Shown: positions 39,803-48,775 of the stretch, piece after piece | Position numbering within the stretch: position 1 is the stretch's first letter | Layout of the letters: each line of letters opens with the position of its first letter | Origin: Chloroflexota bacterium | GTDB taxonomy: Bacteria > Chloroflexota > Dehalococcoidia > Tepidiformales > Tepidiformaceae | DNA: 64,000 nucleotides | Reading direction: 5' to 3' | Assembly (NCBI GenBank): GCA_016234445.1 | Contig: JACRBT010000012.1 | Coordinates: 18,562-82,561 of the forward strand | Position numbers and translations under genes: made by a program | The notes under the pieces: generated by a model | Database searches by the model: none | Seen by the model: only the letters and a program-made list of their open reading frames with translations | Told to the model about the DNA's origin: nothing

Positions 39803-40549
39803 ATGGACGCCTACTTCACGCACCCGGCGGGAACCGCGAACGCCGGCGGTCACATCGCGACGGCGGCGCTGCCGCTCCAGGCGCGCCCCCGGCGGGCGGT
39901 GGTGGGTCCGCCACCCCTCGCCCGCATCCACAGCGAGACGGCACCGGTGGGGAGGACCGTCGCCGGCGGGCAGACCGCGGCCGACCCGCGCCCGGAGACC
40001 CCGGCATTGAGCCTTGTGGACCGCGAGATGCACCACATCGCGGCGATGGCCGATGGCAGCGTGGTCACCGAGGCGGCGATCCGGCGGGCGCTGGCAGTCA
40101 TCGAAGAAGCCGGCGAAGACGCGGCGAAGATGCGGCTTGAGGCGCTTGCGAGCGCCCGGGCACAGGCAGCGGCGGCCGAGCGGGAAGCCGTCGAGATCAT
40201 CGCACGGGCGCGAATGGAGGCGTCCCGGATCACGGCGCAGGCGGCGCTCGAAGCCGAGCTCGCGGCCGCGCGCGCACGGCGCCACGCCGACGAAGTGATG
40301 GCGCGCGCCCGCGGGGAGGCCGAACAGATCGTCCGGGGGGCCCGTGCCACGGCTCGTACTCTCCAGGGAAGGACGGCGGCACCTACCGGCGGCGCCGGGG
40401 AGTCAACAGAGGTCCACCAGGGCAAGCGGGGCCTGTTCGAGGACGTCTGTGACCAGGCCGCCCGGGAAGGGCTTCGCCTCGTGACGGAACCCCGGGCGGC
40501 GCGCTCGTGGCGCCCGGTCATTCGCCGCATCCCGGTCGCCGAGGTCTAG
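39803..40549 (+). CDS. Long coiled-coil protein of unknown function
   Basis: 248 residues from ATG 39803, with GGAGG 9 nt upstream; the frame extends to GTG 39719. Residues 1-70 are Pro/Ala-rich; 90-210 are one alpha-helix of heptads (ARAQAAAAEREAVEIIARAR, EAELAAARARRHADEVMARA) of the sort found in stalk or scaffold proteins such as ATP synthase b-like or DivIVA-like chains. A compact basic C-terminus ends RRIPVAEV. No family recognised. Directly precedes the epimerase gene with a 31-nt gap, so the two may be co-transcribed. Confidence 0.65.
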   Translation: MDAYFTHPAGTANAGGHIATAALPLQARPRRAVVGPPPLARIHSETAPVGRTVAGGQTAADPRPETPALSLVDREMHHIAAMADGSVVTEAAIRRALAVIEEAGEDAAKMRLEALASARAQAAAAEREAVEIIARARMEASRITAQAALEAELAAARARRHADEVMARARGEAEQIVRGARATARTLQGRTAAPTGGAGESTEVHQGKRGLFEDVCDQAAREGLRLVTEPRAARSWRPVIRRIPVAEV

Positions 40550-40580
40550 CCGCGGCCGTGCCGGGCAGAGGAGATTCGAG

Positions 40581-41780
40581 ATGCCGCCAGTAGCTGAGCG
40601 CCGCCGCCTGACCGTGATGACCGTCTTCGGCACGCGTGCGGAAGCGGTAAAGATGGCGCCGATCGTCCGCGAGCTCCATTCTCGCGGGGGCGCTGTGAGG
40701 GCGCTGGTGTGCGTGACCGCGGAGCAGCGCGACCTCCTGGACCAGGTCCTCGCGGACTTCGGCATCCAGCCCGACCGCGACCTCGACCTGGCGCGGGCGG
40801 AGCAGACGCTGCCGGAGCTGACGGCGCGGGTGCTGCTTGAGACATCCCGGACGCTTGGCGAGGCGAAGCCAGACTTCGTGCTGGTCCAGGGCGGGACGAC
40901 GACGGCGATGGCGGCAGCGCTTGCCGCCTTCGACGAGCACATCCCGGTGGGGCACGTCGAAGCGGGCTTGCGAGCGGCGGACGTCTCCAGCCCGTTCCCG
41001 GAAGAGATGAACCGCCGGGCGATCTCGACGCTGGCGACGCTCCACTTCGCCCCGACAGCACGCGCCGAACAGGCGCTGCTCGCAAGCGGCGTCGCCCCGG
41101 CGGCGGTCCACCAGACGGGCAACACGGTCGCGGACGCGCTCCAGCAGATCCTCCGGTCGAGCCGGGCGCCGGCCTGGTGTGCCCCCGCCGCGGGCCGGAA
41201 GCTGGTGGTGGTGACGGCCCACCGGCGGGAGAACTTCGGCGAACCGCTCCGCGAGATCTGCGCCGCGATCCTGGAACTGGTCGAACGGCACACGGACGTG
41301 GAAGTGGTCTTCCCGGTCCACCCTGACCCAAGCGTGACCGTGACCGTCCGGCGGATGCTCGGCTGGCGCGACCGGATCCGGCTGATCGACCCGCTGGACT
41401 ACATCTCGTTCGTCCACCTGGTGGCGGGCGCGTACCTCGTGCTCACGGACTCCGGCGGGGTGCAGGAAGAGGCGCCGATGCTGGGCAAGCCGGTGCTCGT
41501 CCTGCGGGAGGAAACCGACCGGCCGGAAGGCATCGAGGCGGGCGCGGCGAAGCTCGTGGGACATTCGCGGGCGGCCATCCTCGCCGCGGCGGGCAAACTG
41601 CTCACGAACGAGTCCGGCTACAAGGCGATGGCACGCCCCCGCGACCTCTACGGCGACGGGCGGGCGGCGGAGCGCATCGTCGACCTGGTCCTGGGGCACC
41701 TCGGCGTCCGGCAAAGCAACAACGGCGCTGCGGTGCGCAAGGCGAAACCAGAACCGGAACTTATCGAGACGCGGGGCTGA
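40581..41780 (+). CDS. wecB: UDP-N-acetylglucosamine 2-epimerase family protein
   Basis: 399 residues. Non-hydrolysing UDP-sugar 2-epimerase of the GT-B fold. VFGTRAEAVKMAPIVRELHS corresponds to the GTRPEA start; GHVEAGLRAADVSSPFPEEM holds two catalytic glutamates; VVVTAHRRENFGEPLREICA the His and allosteric region; LTDSGGVQEEAPMLGKPVLV the UDP site. The motif that normally reads GDT is GGT (VLVQGGTTTAM): residue 105 is glycine, coded GGG at 40893, where E. coli WecB has Asp95, a residue considered catalytic. Either it acts on another UDP-sugar (a WbpI-like role for the 54-62 kb cluster is possible) or activity is reduced. Confidence 0.88.
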   Translation: MPPVAERRRLTVMTVFGTRAEAVKMAPIVRELHSRGGAVRALVCVTAEQRDLLDQVLADFGIQPDRDLDLARAEQTLPELTARVLLETSRTLGEAKPDFVLVQGGTTTAMAAALAAFDEHIPVGHVEAGLRAADVSSPFPEEMNRRAISTLATLHFAPTARAEQALLASGVAPAAVHQTGNTVADALQQILRSSRAPAWCAPAAGRKLVVVTAHRRENFGEPLREICAAILELVERHTDVEVVFPVHPDPSVTVTVRRMLGWRDRIRLIDPLDYISFVHLVAGAYLVLTDSGGVQEEAPMLGKPVLVLREETDRPEGIEAGAAKLVGHSRAAILAAAGKLLTNESGYKAMARPRDLYGDGRAAERIVDLVLGHLGVRQSNNGAAVRKAKPEPELIETRG

Positions 41781-41796
41781 GGCAAGGCCCTGGCGG

Positions 41797-42804
41797 TCAG
41801 CCGCCGATGTGGGACATCTCCACTTTGCGGAGGCCGGCGGTTTCTTCCGTGCGGATCTCGGAGTAGCGGTCGTCGCGGACGCGCCAGACGCGGGCGACGG
41901 CCTCGCGCAGTTCCTCGTCGCTGGCGCCGCCGCGAAGGAGCGCGCGGAAGTCCTGGCCCTTCGACGCGAAGAGGCAGGTGTAGAGCTCACCTTCGGCCGA
42001 GAGGCGGGCGCGGGTGCAATCACCACAGAAGGGCTGGCTGATCGAAGCGATCACGCCGATTTCGCCGCCGCCGTCCGTGTAGCGCCAGCGCTGGGCGACT
42101 TCGCCCCGGTAGTTTGCCTCCGCCGGCTCGAGGGGGAACTCGGCGCCGACGCGCTCGACGATCTCGCGGGCGGTGACGACGTCGTTCATCCGCCAGCCGT
42201 TGGTGCTCCCCACGTCCATGAACTCGATGAAGCGGACGATGTGGCCGCTGCCGCGGAAGTGGCGGGCGAGGTCGACGATCGTGTGGTCGTTGACGCCCTT
42301 CTGGACAACGGCGTTGATCTTGATGGGTTGGAGCCCGGCTTCGGCGGCGGCGTCGATCCCGTCGAGGACGGTGGCGACGGAGACGCCGGCATCGTTCATG
42401 CGCTGGAAGACGGCTTCGTCCATCGAGTCGAGGCTGATGGTGATCCGCGTGAGGCCGGCGGCCTTGAGGCGCGGCGCCTGGGCGCGGAGGAGGGAGCCGT
42501 TCGTCGTGAGGGTGAGGTCGCGGAGACCTTCTATCCCCGACAGCTGGCCGATGAGTTCGTCGAGGCCGCGGCGGACGAGGGGTTCGCCACCGGTCAGGCG
42601 GATCTTTTCGACACCGAGTTCCACAAAGACGCGGGCGAGGCGGACGATCTCTTCGTAGGTGAGGATCTCGGCGCGGTTGAGGAAGGCGTAGTCGGGGCCG
42701 AAGACTTCGCGGGGCATGCAATAGCGGCAGCGGAAGTTGCAGCGGTCGGTAACGGAGATGCGGAGATCCCGGAGGGGCCGGTCGCGGGTGTCGAGAAGGG
42801 ACAT
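41797..42804 (-). CDS. moaA: GTP 3',8-cyclase MoaA
   Basis: 335 residues from ATG 42804, placed 7 nt behind a TAAGAT box; a longer frame to 42858 adds no family sequence. Radical SAM enzyme that starts molybdenum cofactor synthesis. [15 protein letters not shown] is the CxxxCxxC cluster; the second cluster is in [20 protein letters not shown] plus the following Cys; the chain ends HIGG, the double glycine needed for activity. No other moa or mob gene is nearby, so partners are elsewhere. Confidence 0.96.
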   Translation of the reverse strand: MSLLDTRDRPLRDLRISVTDRCNFRCRYCMPREVFGPDYAFLNRAEILTYEEIVRLARVFVELGVEKIRLTGGEPLVRRGLDELIGQLSGIEGLRDLTLTTNGSLLRAQAPRLKAAGLTRITISLDSMDEAVFQRMNDAGVSVATVLDGIDAAAEAGLQPIKINAVVQKGVNDHTIVDLARHFRGSGHIVRFIEFMDVGSTNGWRMNDVVTAREIVERVGAEFPLEPAEANYRGEVAQRWRYTDGGGEIGVIASISQPFCGDCTRARLSAEGELYTCLFASKGQDFRALLRGGASDEELREAVARVWRVRDDRYSEIRTEETAGLRKVEMSHIGG

Positions 42805-42817
42805 GGAAACCATCTTA
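42805..42817 (-). promoter_or_regulatory. Leaderless -10 box of moaA
   Basis: On the minus strand TAAGAT (42817-42812) precedes ATG 42804 by 7 nt (GGTTTCC), with no ribosome binding site. Confidence 0.55.
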
Positions 42818-42876
42818 CCGTCTTCCGGCGACGGCGCGCGCAATGCCCCGCCCGGCATATCGAGAACCGGTGATAC

Positions 42877-43863
42877 TCAGGCCCAGCGCCGGGGCGACGG
42901 CGGCCGATTGACGGCGTTCGGCGGCTCGCGGCCTTCGAGCACGGCGATGATGTTGGCGGCGGCCATGCGCGCCATCCTCGACCGCGTGGCAAAGCTCGCG
43001 CTGGCGATGTGGGGCGTGATGATGACGTTGGGGAAGGCGAAGAGCTCGTGGTCCGCGGGCAGCGGTTCCGGGTCGGTGACGTCGAGGGCGGAGCCGCCGA
43101 TGGTCCCGGCGCGAAGGGCGGCGACAAGGGCCGCCTGGTCAACGATCGTGCCGCGGGCGGTGTTCACGAGCAGGGCCGTGGGCTTCATCAGCCCAAACTC
43201 GCGGGCTCCGATGAGGTGGCGGGTCTCCGCGTTCAGGGGTGTGTGGATGGTGACGAAGTCGGCGGCGGCGAGGAGATCGTCGAGGGAAGCGTATTCGAGG
43301 CCAAGTTCGGCTTCGAGCGCGGGCTTGCGGGTGCGGCTGGCGTAGAGGACGCGCATGGAGAAACCCCGGGCGCGGCGGGCGACGGCCGTGCCGATTTCGC
43401 CGAGGCCGACGATACCGAGGGTGGCGCCGTGGACGTCCTGGCCGAGGAAGGCCGTCGGGGACCACGTCTTCCAGCCGCCGGCGCGGGTGTCGCGGTCGCT
43501 GGCGACGACGTGGCGGGCGGCGGCCATGAGCAACGCCCAGGCGAGGTCGGCGGTGGTTTCGGCGAGGACGCCGGGCGTGTTCGTTAGCCAGACACCGGCT
43601 TCCGCGGCGACGGCCGGGTCGACGTTGTCGTAGCCGACGGCCATGTTGGCGACGACCCGGAGCCTGGGGCAGGCGGCGAGGACTTCCGCATCGAAGCGAT
43701 CGGTCACCATGGCCATGACCGCGTCGGCGAGCGATGCGCGGAGGATGAGAGCTTCTCGCGGGGGCGGGAGAGCGCCGGGCCAGACCTGCACGGCGTGGCC
43801 GGCAGCTTCGAGGACGGCGACGGCATCGCCCGGGATAGCGCGCGTGATGAAGACGGTACCCAC
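42877..43863 (-). CDS. D-2-hydroxyacid dehydrogenase (glyoxylate/hydroxypyruvate reductase-like)
   Basis: 328 residues from GTG 43863 ([19 protein letters not shown]); the long frame to 44061 overlaps the divergent gdh promoter. The NAD site [19 protein letters not shown] follows a catalytic-domain start; [20 protein letters not shown] holds the catalytic Arg, [14 protein letters not shown] the Glu and [15 protein letters not shown] the His. The GhrB-like group reduces glyoxylate or hydroxypyruvate; 3-phosphoglycerate dehydrogenase is less likely because there is no ACT or serine-binding domain. Confidence 0.88.
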   Translation of the reverse strand: MGTVFITRAIPGDAVAVLEAAGHAVQVWPGALPPPREALILRASLADAVMAMVTDRFDAEVLAACPRLRVVANMAVGYDNVDPAVAAEAGVWLTNTPGVLAETTADLAWALLMAAARHVVASDRDTRAGGWKTWSPTAFLGQDVHGATLGIVGLGEIGTAVARRARGFSMRVLYASRTRKPALEAELGLEYASLDDLLAAADFVTIHTPLNAETRHLIGAREFGLMKPTALLVNTARGTIVDQAALVAALRAGTIGGSALDVTDPEPLPADHELFAFPNVIITPHIASASFATRSRMARMAAANIIAVLEGREPPNAVNRPPSPRRWA

Positions 43864-43920
43864 GGCTGCCAAGTCTGCATGGCCGCTCGCGGAAGGGAAA
43901 GTTCGGGCCGGGGTAGAAGA

Positions 43921-43949
43921 TTGGGGGGCAATCGGCCGACAATACGAAT
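43921..43949 (+). promoter_or_regulatory. Promoter of the glutamate dehydrogenase gene
   Basis: TTGGGG (43921-43926), 16 nt, then TACGAA (43943-43948; or ACGAAT with 17 nt). The start codon at 43982 is 33 nt farther and has GGAG upstream, a normal leadered arrangement. Confidence 0.5.
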
Positions 43950-43981
43950 GGCGGCGATGCTTCGCCGTGAATGGAGCCCGT

Positions 43982-45265
43982 ATGACGACGCCGACGCCAA
44001 CCGCGCCCGCCCAGGAAGAGGCCCTCGAAAAAGTGTCGCCTTCGGCCAGCGTGCTGACCAATGTCTACGACTCGGCCGAGCGGCTGAAGCTGGACGCGGA
44101 AGTGGTCGACCTCCTGCGCTCGTCCTGGCGGGAAGTGCGGGCCCAGGTGCCCGTGCGGATGGACGACCGGAAGCTGCGGATCTTCGAAGGCTACCGGGTG
44201 CAGCACAACGGGGCGCGAGGGCCGTACAAGGGCGGCGTGCGCTTCCATCCCCAGGCCGACCTCGACGAAGTCCGGGCGCTGGCGATGTTGATGACCTACA
44301 AGTGCGCGCTGATGGACCTGCCCTTTGGGGGCGCCAAGGGCGGGGTGATGTGCGACCCCAACCGGATGAGCCAGACGGAACTGAACCGGTTGACCCGGGC
44401 CTATACGCAGCACATCGGCATGGTCCTTGGGGTTTCGCGCGACATCCCGGCGCCCGACATGGGCACGAACGCCCAGACCATGGCCTGGATGATGGACGCC
44501 TACGGCCAGCGCTACGGATACACGCCGGGGGTGGTCACGGGCAAGCCGGTGGAATTGGGCGGCAGCTACGGCCGCGACCAGGCAACAGGACGCGGCGTCG
44601 CGACGATCATGCGCGAATACGCCGCCCGTGAGGGCAGCCACCCGAAGGACATCCGGGTCGCGGTGCAGGGCTACGGGAACGTGGGTTCGTGGACCTGCCG
44701 GATCGCCGTCGAACACGGCTTCAAGATCGTGGCGGTGAGCGACGTGAAGGGCGGGATCGCCAACCCGGACGGCATCGACATCGCCGCGCTGGACCGCTGG
44801 GTGACGGTCGCGGGCTCGGTCGCGGGCTTCAGCGGGGCCACGCCGATCACGAACGAGGGCCTGTTGGAGTACGACTGCGACTACCTGGTGCCGGCCGCCC
44901 TCGGTGAGGTGATCACGGGCCAGAACGCGGGGACGATCAAGGCGCGAGCCGTTGTCGAAGGCGCGAACCATCCGGTGACGCCCTCCGGCGACCGGGGCCT
45001 CGCGGAGCGCGGGATCGTGGCGCTCCCGGACACGCTGGTGAACGCGGGCGGGGTGACGGTGTCGTATTTCGAATGGACGCAGAACATCCAGCAGTTCCGG
45101 TGGTCGCTGGAGCGGGTGAACGAGGAACTGGAAGCGCGGATGGTGAGCACGTTCGAGCAGGTGATGGCGCGGGCGGAGAAGGATGGCACCCGCCCCCGCC
45201 AGGCCGCGTTCGACATCGGCCTGGAGCGGGTGGCGAAGGCCATCCAGCTCCGGGGGTTCGTGTAG
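43982..45265 (+). CDS. gdhA: Glu/Leu/Phe/Val dehydrogenase (glutamate dehydrogenase)
   Basis: 427 residues. Oxidative deamination or reductive amination at the 2-oxoglutarate/glutamate node. [20 protein letters not shown] contains the substrate lysine, [20 protein letters not shown] the catalytic lysine, and [20 protein letters not shown] the NAD(P) loop; [20 protein letters not shown] is the hinge region. Length and blocks match the hexameric class of about 420 residues. Followed directly by hairpin element copy 6. Confidence 0.93.
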   Translation: MTTPTPTAPAQEEALEKVSPSASVLTNVYDSAERLKLDAEVVDLLRSSWREVRAQVPVRMDDRKLRIFEGYRVQHNGARGPYKGGVRFHPQADLDEVRALAMLMTYKCALMDLPFGGAKGGVMCDPNRMSQTELNRLTRAYTQHIGMVLGVSRDIPAPDMGTNAQTMAWMMDAYGQRYGYTPGVVTGKPVELGGSYGRDQATGRGVATIMREYAAREGSHPKDIRVAVQGYGNVGSWTCRIAVEHGFKIVAVSDVKGGIANPDGIDIAALDRWVTVAGSVAGFSGATPITNEGLLEYDCDYLVPAALGEVITGQNAGTIKARAVVEGANHPVTPSGDRGLAERGIVALPDTLVNAGGVTVSYFEWTQNIQQFRWSLERVNEELEARMVSTFEQVMARAEKDGTRPRQAAFDIGLERVAKAIQLRGFV

Positions 45266-45311
45266 CCCCTCACCCCCCGGCCCCCTCTCCACCGGCGGTG
45301 GAGAGGGGGAG
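45266..45311 (+). repeat. Dispersed 3'-end hairpin element, copy 6
   Basis: CCCCTCACCCCCCGGCC lead and a near-perfect CCTCTCCACC-GGC-GGTGGAGAGG stem. It abuts the gdh stop codon (TAG) in the gene's orientation and is 16 nt from the end of the convergent PEP-utilising gene. Confidence 0.85.
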
Positions 45312-45326
45312 GGCGCGGGGGTAGGC

Positions 45327-47009
45327 TCAGGCGGGGGTGCGGCCGTCGAGGAGTTCGACGGTGCCGGCGGCGCCGTCGACGCGGAGCCGCATGCCGTCCG
45401 TGATCTCGTGGGTCGCGACCTGGGTGCCGGCGACGCAGGGGATGCGGTATTCGCGAGCGACGATGGCGCAGTGCGAGAGCGGCCCGCCGGCGTCGGTGAC
45501 GACTGCGGCGGCGATCCCGAAGAGCGGGGTCCATGCGGGCATGGTGGTCCGGCAGACCATGATGTCTCCCGGCTCCAGCTTCCAGGCGTCATCGAGGCTG
45601 AGGAGGACCTTCGCAGGGCCGGTGACGATGCCAGCGGAGCAGGCCAGCCCCTTGAGGGTGCGCCCGTGCCAGCTCGCGTCGATGGCCAATCCGAAGAACT
45701 TCGAGACCAGCGGGTCGGGCGGCATGTCGGCCGGGGGAGGAGTGCCCATGACCGGCGGGGGCTTGATCTGCGCCTGGCGCAGGTGGGCGGCGCGGCGTTC
45801 CTTCACGGGGCCGCGAAGATCGCCGGTTGCGGCGCCGGACGCAAGCGCCTGGATCTCTTCGAAACGCAGGTAGAAGACGTCCCCGGCGTCCGCGAGGACA
45901 CCGTCAGCCGCGAGCCGGGCGCCGAGCTGCTGGATCCCGTGGCGGAGCACCATGGTGGATTTCTGGTCGATGCTGAAGTTGTGGTCTTCGGCGATCGGGA
46001 TGTACTGCTGGGCGAGTTCGAGCATGTGGCGGAACTGGGGGACGGCGGGCGCCGGGACGCGCGCCTCCATCTCGGCGACGAGCTGGTCGCGCTCGGCCGC
46101 CTGGGCGCGGTGGGCGGCGTAGGGGTCCTCGCTGTCGGGCTTGGCGAGGAAACCCTTGAACTGGGTGAACGGCGTCGCCTGGTCGTCCCGCCAGGACGGG
46201 TAGCCGACTTCGAGGAAGCGGTTCGAGCGCCAGCCGTAGGCGTCGAGGAAGGCCTGCCAGCGGGAAAGGAAGTCGGCGGCCTGGGGGTGCCCCGAGAGCT
46301 GGACCTTTCCCTCCAGGACGGACGCGACGTTGACGGCGTCGGCGAGGCCGGCGTTCGCGCGGACCCAGCGGCTGAGGTCCCAGAGAGCCTTGCCCATCTC
46401 GACGGACTTGTTGTCGAAGCCCTGGAGCATGAGGCGGGACTGCTGGACAGAGTCGGGGCCGACGACGGCGCCGAGGAACTCTTCCATGCCGAAGACCGCG
46501 TTCATGGGCGGGATGTTGACGCGCATGTGGATGTCCCAGAGCTTGACGAGGCGGTCATAGAACCCGGCGACGAAGGCGGCGACCTCGCGGGTCGACGCCC
46601 CGGCGTAGTTGAAGCCGAGGACGGCTTCGCATTCGGCGGTGACCTGGGGCTCGAAGGTCTCCCGCCAGTCGCGGAGGACGGTCGCGCCGAGTTCCATGGT
46701 GATCCGGATCATCTCTTCCATCCGGGCCGCCATTTCCCCGGGGGTGCCCATCACGGGGACGGGGGCGATGTAGGAGAAGCCGTTGAAGACGCCCGTCCGA
46801 AGCCCGGAGATGGGCATGGACATCCTGCCGATGGCTCTTGATGCGCCCTCCGAGAAGGCGGCCTGGACGAGCGTCGCGTCGAGGGGCGTGAGCGGATGGG
46901 GGAGGTGCATCGCGTCCTGGATCCAGAAGAGTTGCTCGTCCCCGGGGCGGTCCCAGGCGACGGGGAAATTCGCCGGGATGGGAAGTTGTGCGGGTGGGGT
47001 GGGTGGCAT
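45327..47009 (-). CDS. PEP-utilising enzyme mobile-domain protein lacking ATP-grasp
   Basis: 560 residues from ATG 47009, which has a GGAG box; ATG 47057 lies inside a TATAGA-containing promoter and is unlikely. The C-terminal 90 residues carry the phosphohistidine swivelling domain: CRTTMPAWTPLFGIAAAVVT, DAGGPLSHCAIVAREYRIPC, ending GAAGTVELLDGRTPA. The N-terminal 450 residues match the central helical part found between the ATP-grasp and mobile domains of PEP synthase/rifampicin phosphotransferase-like proteins (AMHLPHPLTPLDATLVQAAF). No ATP-grasp or TIM-barrel domain is present, so the phosphate donor must be another protein. Confidence 0.82.
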   Translation of the reverse strand: MPPTPPAQLPIPANFPVAWDRPGDEQLFWIQDAMHLPHPLTPLDATLVQAAFSEGASRAIGRMSMPISGLRTGVFNGFSYIAPVPVMGTPGEMAARMEEMIRITMELGATVLRDWRETFEPQVTAECEAVLGFNYAGASTREVAAFVAGFYDRLVKLWDIHMRVNIPPMNAVFGMEEFLGAVVGPDSVQQSRLMLQGFDNKSVEMGKALWDLSRWVRANAGLADAVNVASVLEGKVQLSGHPQAADFLSRWQAFLDAYGWRSNRFLEVGYPSWRDDQATPFTQFKGFLAKPDSEDPYAAHRAQAAERDQLVAEMEARVPAPAVPQFRHMLELAQQYIPIAEDHNFSIDQKSTMVLRHGIQQLGARLAADGVLADAGDVFYLRFEEIQALASGAATGDLRGPVKERRAAHLRQAQIKPPPVMGTPPPADMPPDPLVSKFFGLAIDASWHGRTLKGLACSAGIVTGPAKVLLSLDDAWKLEPGDIMVCRTTMPAWTPLFGIAAAVVTDAGGPLSHCAIVAREYRIPCVAGTQVATHEITDGMRLRVDGAAGTVELLDGRTPA

Positions 47010-47148
47010 CGGGTACTCCGGTGGGTCTTCCGGTGGGCGGAAGGGGTAAGGGCGCATTCTATACTTAGCGGCGGTTCGGGACTGAGAAGGATCTCACACG
47101 GCGGCGGCATCGCCCGGTCATCACGAGTATCGCTTAGGATGGAAGGCG

Positions 47149-48414
47149 ATGAGTTCCTGGGCCGCCACCACGTTCGATTCGCTCCGCTACCGGCACTACC
47201 GGGTCCTCTGGATCGGGACGTCGCTGTCCTTCCTCGTCTTCATGATGTCGTCGGTGGTGCAGAGCGTGGTCGCCTACGACCTGACGGGGCGGAACGGGGC
47301 GGTTGGGTTCGTCTCACTGGGGATGGGCGTGGCGACGATCCTGGTGGCGCCGTTCGGGGGCGTGATCGCGGATCGCGTTTCGAAGAAGCGGCTCCTGCTC
47401 ATCGGGCAGGTGCTCATCGGCCTGAACTTCGCGGCCGTAGGCGTCCTCATCATCACCGGCCAGATCACGATCTTCTTCCTGGCGGCCTCGACCTTTGTCC
47501 TGGGGACGGTGTTCTCGTTCATCGCGCCGGCCCGCCAGGCGTGGATTGGCGAACTCCTGCCGAAGGCATCGCTGCCGAATGGGATCGCGCTCCAGCAGGT
47601 GGCGATGACGGGGACGCGGATCTTCGGCCCCTTCCTTGCCGGCGGCCTCGTGGCGCTGGCGTTCGTCGGCTCCGGGGGGACGTACCTGTTCATGGGCGCG
47701 CTTTTCGCGGTCGTCGTCGCGACGCTGGCACGGCTGCCTTCGACAACGGCCCGGAGCGGGGGCCGCAAGGTCTCGGTGATGGGCGACATGATGCTCGGGG
47801 TGCGGCACATGCGGGAGCGCCCGCGGCTGATGCTGCTGGCGGTGTCGTTCATCGGGATCGTGATTGCGGGGTTCTCGTACCAGGTGGTGTTGCCGGGCTA
47901 TCTGCAGGACGAACTGCACCACTCGCCCAAGAACATGGCGCTCATGCTCGGGGTGAGCGCGATCTCGGGGCTCGCCGTGACGATCGCGATCGCCGGGATG
48001 GCGGGATCGCGCCACGCGTGGCGGCTGATGCTGGGCGGCGGGATCCTGATGGGAGCGTCGTTGCTCCTGATGGCGGGGGCGCCGAATCTCGGCTTCGCCC
48101 TACTGACGATGCTGCTCATGGGCGCGGGGACGAGCGCGTTCCAGCTGATTAACAACGCCCTCGTGATGCAGGAGGCTTCGCCGGAATTCCACGGCCGGGT
48201 GATGTCGGTGACGATGCTGGCGTGGGGGGCGAACGGGCTGGCGGGCCTGCCATTCGGGGTCTTCGCGGACCACGTGGGGGAGCGGGAGACGCTTTTCCTG
48301 ATGGGGCTGCTGGTGCTGGTGGTGACCGGCGGGACGGCGCTTCTGCATGCTACGCTTGTCAGGCGGGCGCCCCCTCCGGCGGTGCCCGTGGGCAGCCTCG
48401 CCTCGGGCGACTGA
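47149..48414 (+). CDS. MFS transporter
   Basis: 421 residues. Twelve predicted helices. The first MFS motif reads PFGGVIADRVSKKRLLLIGQ, and FRYRHYRVLWIGTSLSFLVF-type N-terminus (SLRYRHYRVLWIGTSLSFLV) is that of the enterobactin exporter/EntS-like subgroup. Substrate unknown. TAGGAT ends 8 nt before ATG 47149, and GGAAGG in that gap could serve as ribosome binding site. It is divergent from the PEP-utilising gene. Confidence 0.86.
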   Translation: MSSWAATTFDSLRYRHYRVLWIGTSLSFLVFMMSSVVQSVVAYDLTGRNGAVGFVSLGMGVATILVAPFGGVIADRVSKKRLLLIGQVLIGLNFAAVGVLIITGQITIFFLAASTFVLGTVFSFIAPARQAWIGELLPKASLPNGIALQQVAMTGTRIFGPFLAGGLVALAFVGSGGTYLFMGALFAVVVATLARLPSTTARSGGRKVSVMGDMMLGVRHMRERPRLMLLAVSFIGIVIAGFSYQVVLPGYLQDELHHSPKNMALMLGVSAISGLAVTIAIAGMAGSRHAWRLMLGGGILMGASLLLMAGAPNLGFALLTMLLMGAGTSAFQLINNALVMQEASPEFHGRVMSVTMLAWGANGLAGLPFGVFADHVGERETLFLMGLLVLVVTGGTALLHATLVRRAPPPAVPVGSLASGD

Positions 48415-48453
48415 GCCCTGGCCGATGATCACTTTGCAGGGACGGACCACTTC

Positions 48454-48675
48454 ATGGGACGGGAAGAACTGGCGGCGCTGATCGCCGTGCTCACGAAGCA
48501 GCTTGAACCCGGGGCCGAGAACCTCGCGCTCGGGAGCTGGAAGATCGACTTCGACAAGAAACGCCGGGCCTTTGTCTTCGACAAGTGCGAAAACGACGGG
48601 TACTGCGAAGAGCGCCCGGCAGTTGTGGCCGTGGACGGGACCGTGATCGACCGTGGGGGGCCGCTCTTCGACTGA
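48454..48675 (+). CDS. Small hypothetical protein
   Basis: 73 residues: GREELAALIAVLTKQLEPGA helix, SWKIDFDKKRRAFVFDKCEN strand-turn-strand, then a DGYCEERPAVVAVDGTVIDR segment. Two cysteines 8 residues apart. No family recognised. It lies 39 nt after the MFS gene and 100 nt before the GGDEF gene. Confidence 0.5.
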   Translation: MGREELAALIAVLTKQLEPGAENLALGSWKIDFDKKRRAFVFDKCENDGYCEERPAVVAVDGTVIDRGGPLFD

Positions 48676-48775
48676 GCCGGTGGCGCGCCGGTGACCATCG
48701 GGTGGCATTTTTTCGCGCAGATCGGCTTCGGCGGGCTCCTGCGGGTGAAAGAGCCGCCGATACTTAACCTGAACG

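Noticed and set aside
43139..45592. Minus-strand frame of 817 codons
   Set aside because: It lies opposite glutamate dehydrogenase and in another frame of the hydroxyacid dehydrogenase; the translation is Arg/Pro/His-rich and resembles no protein.
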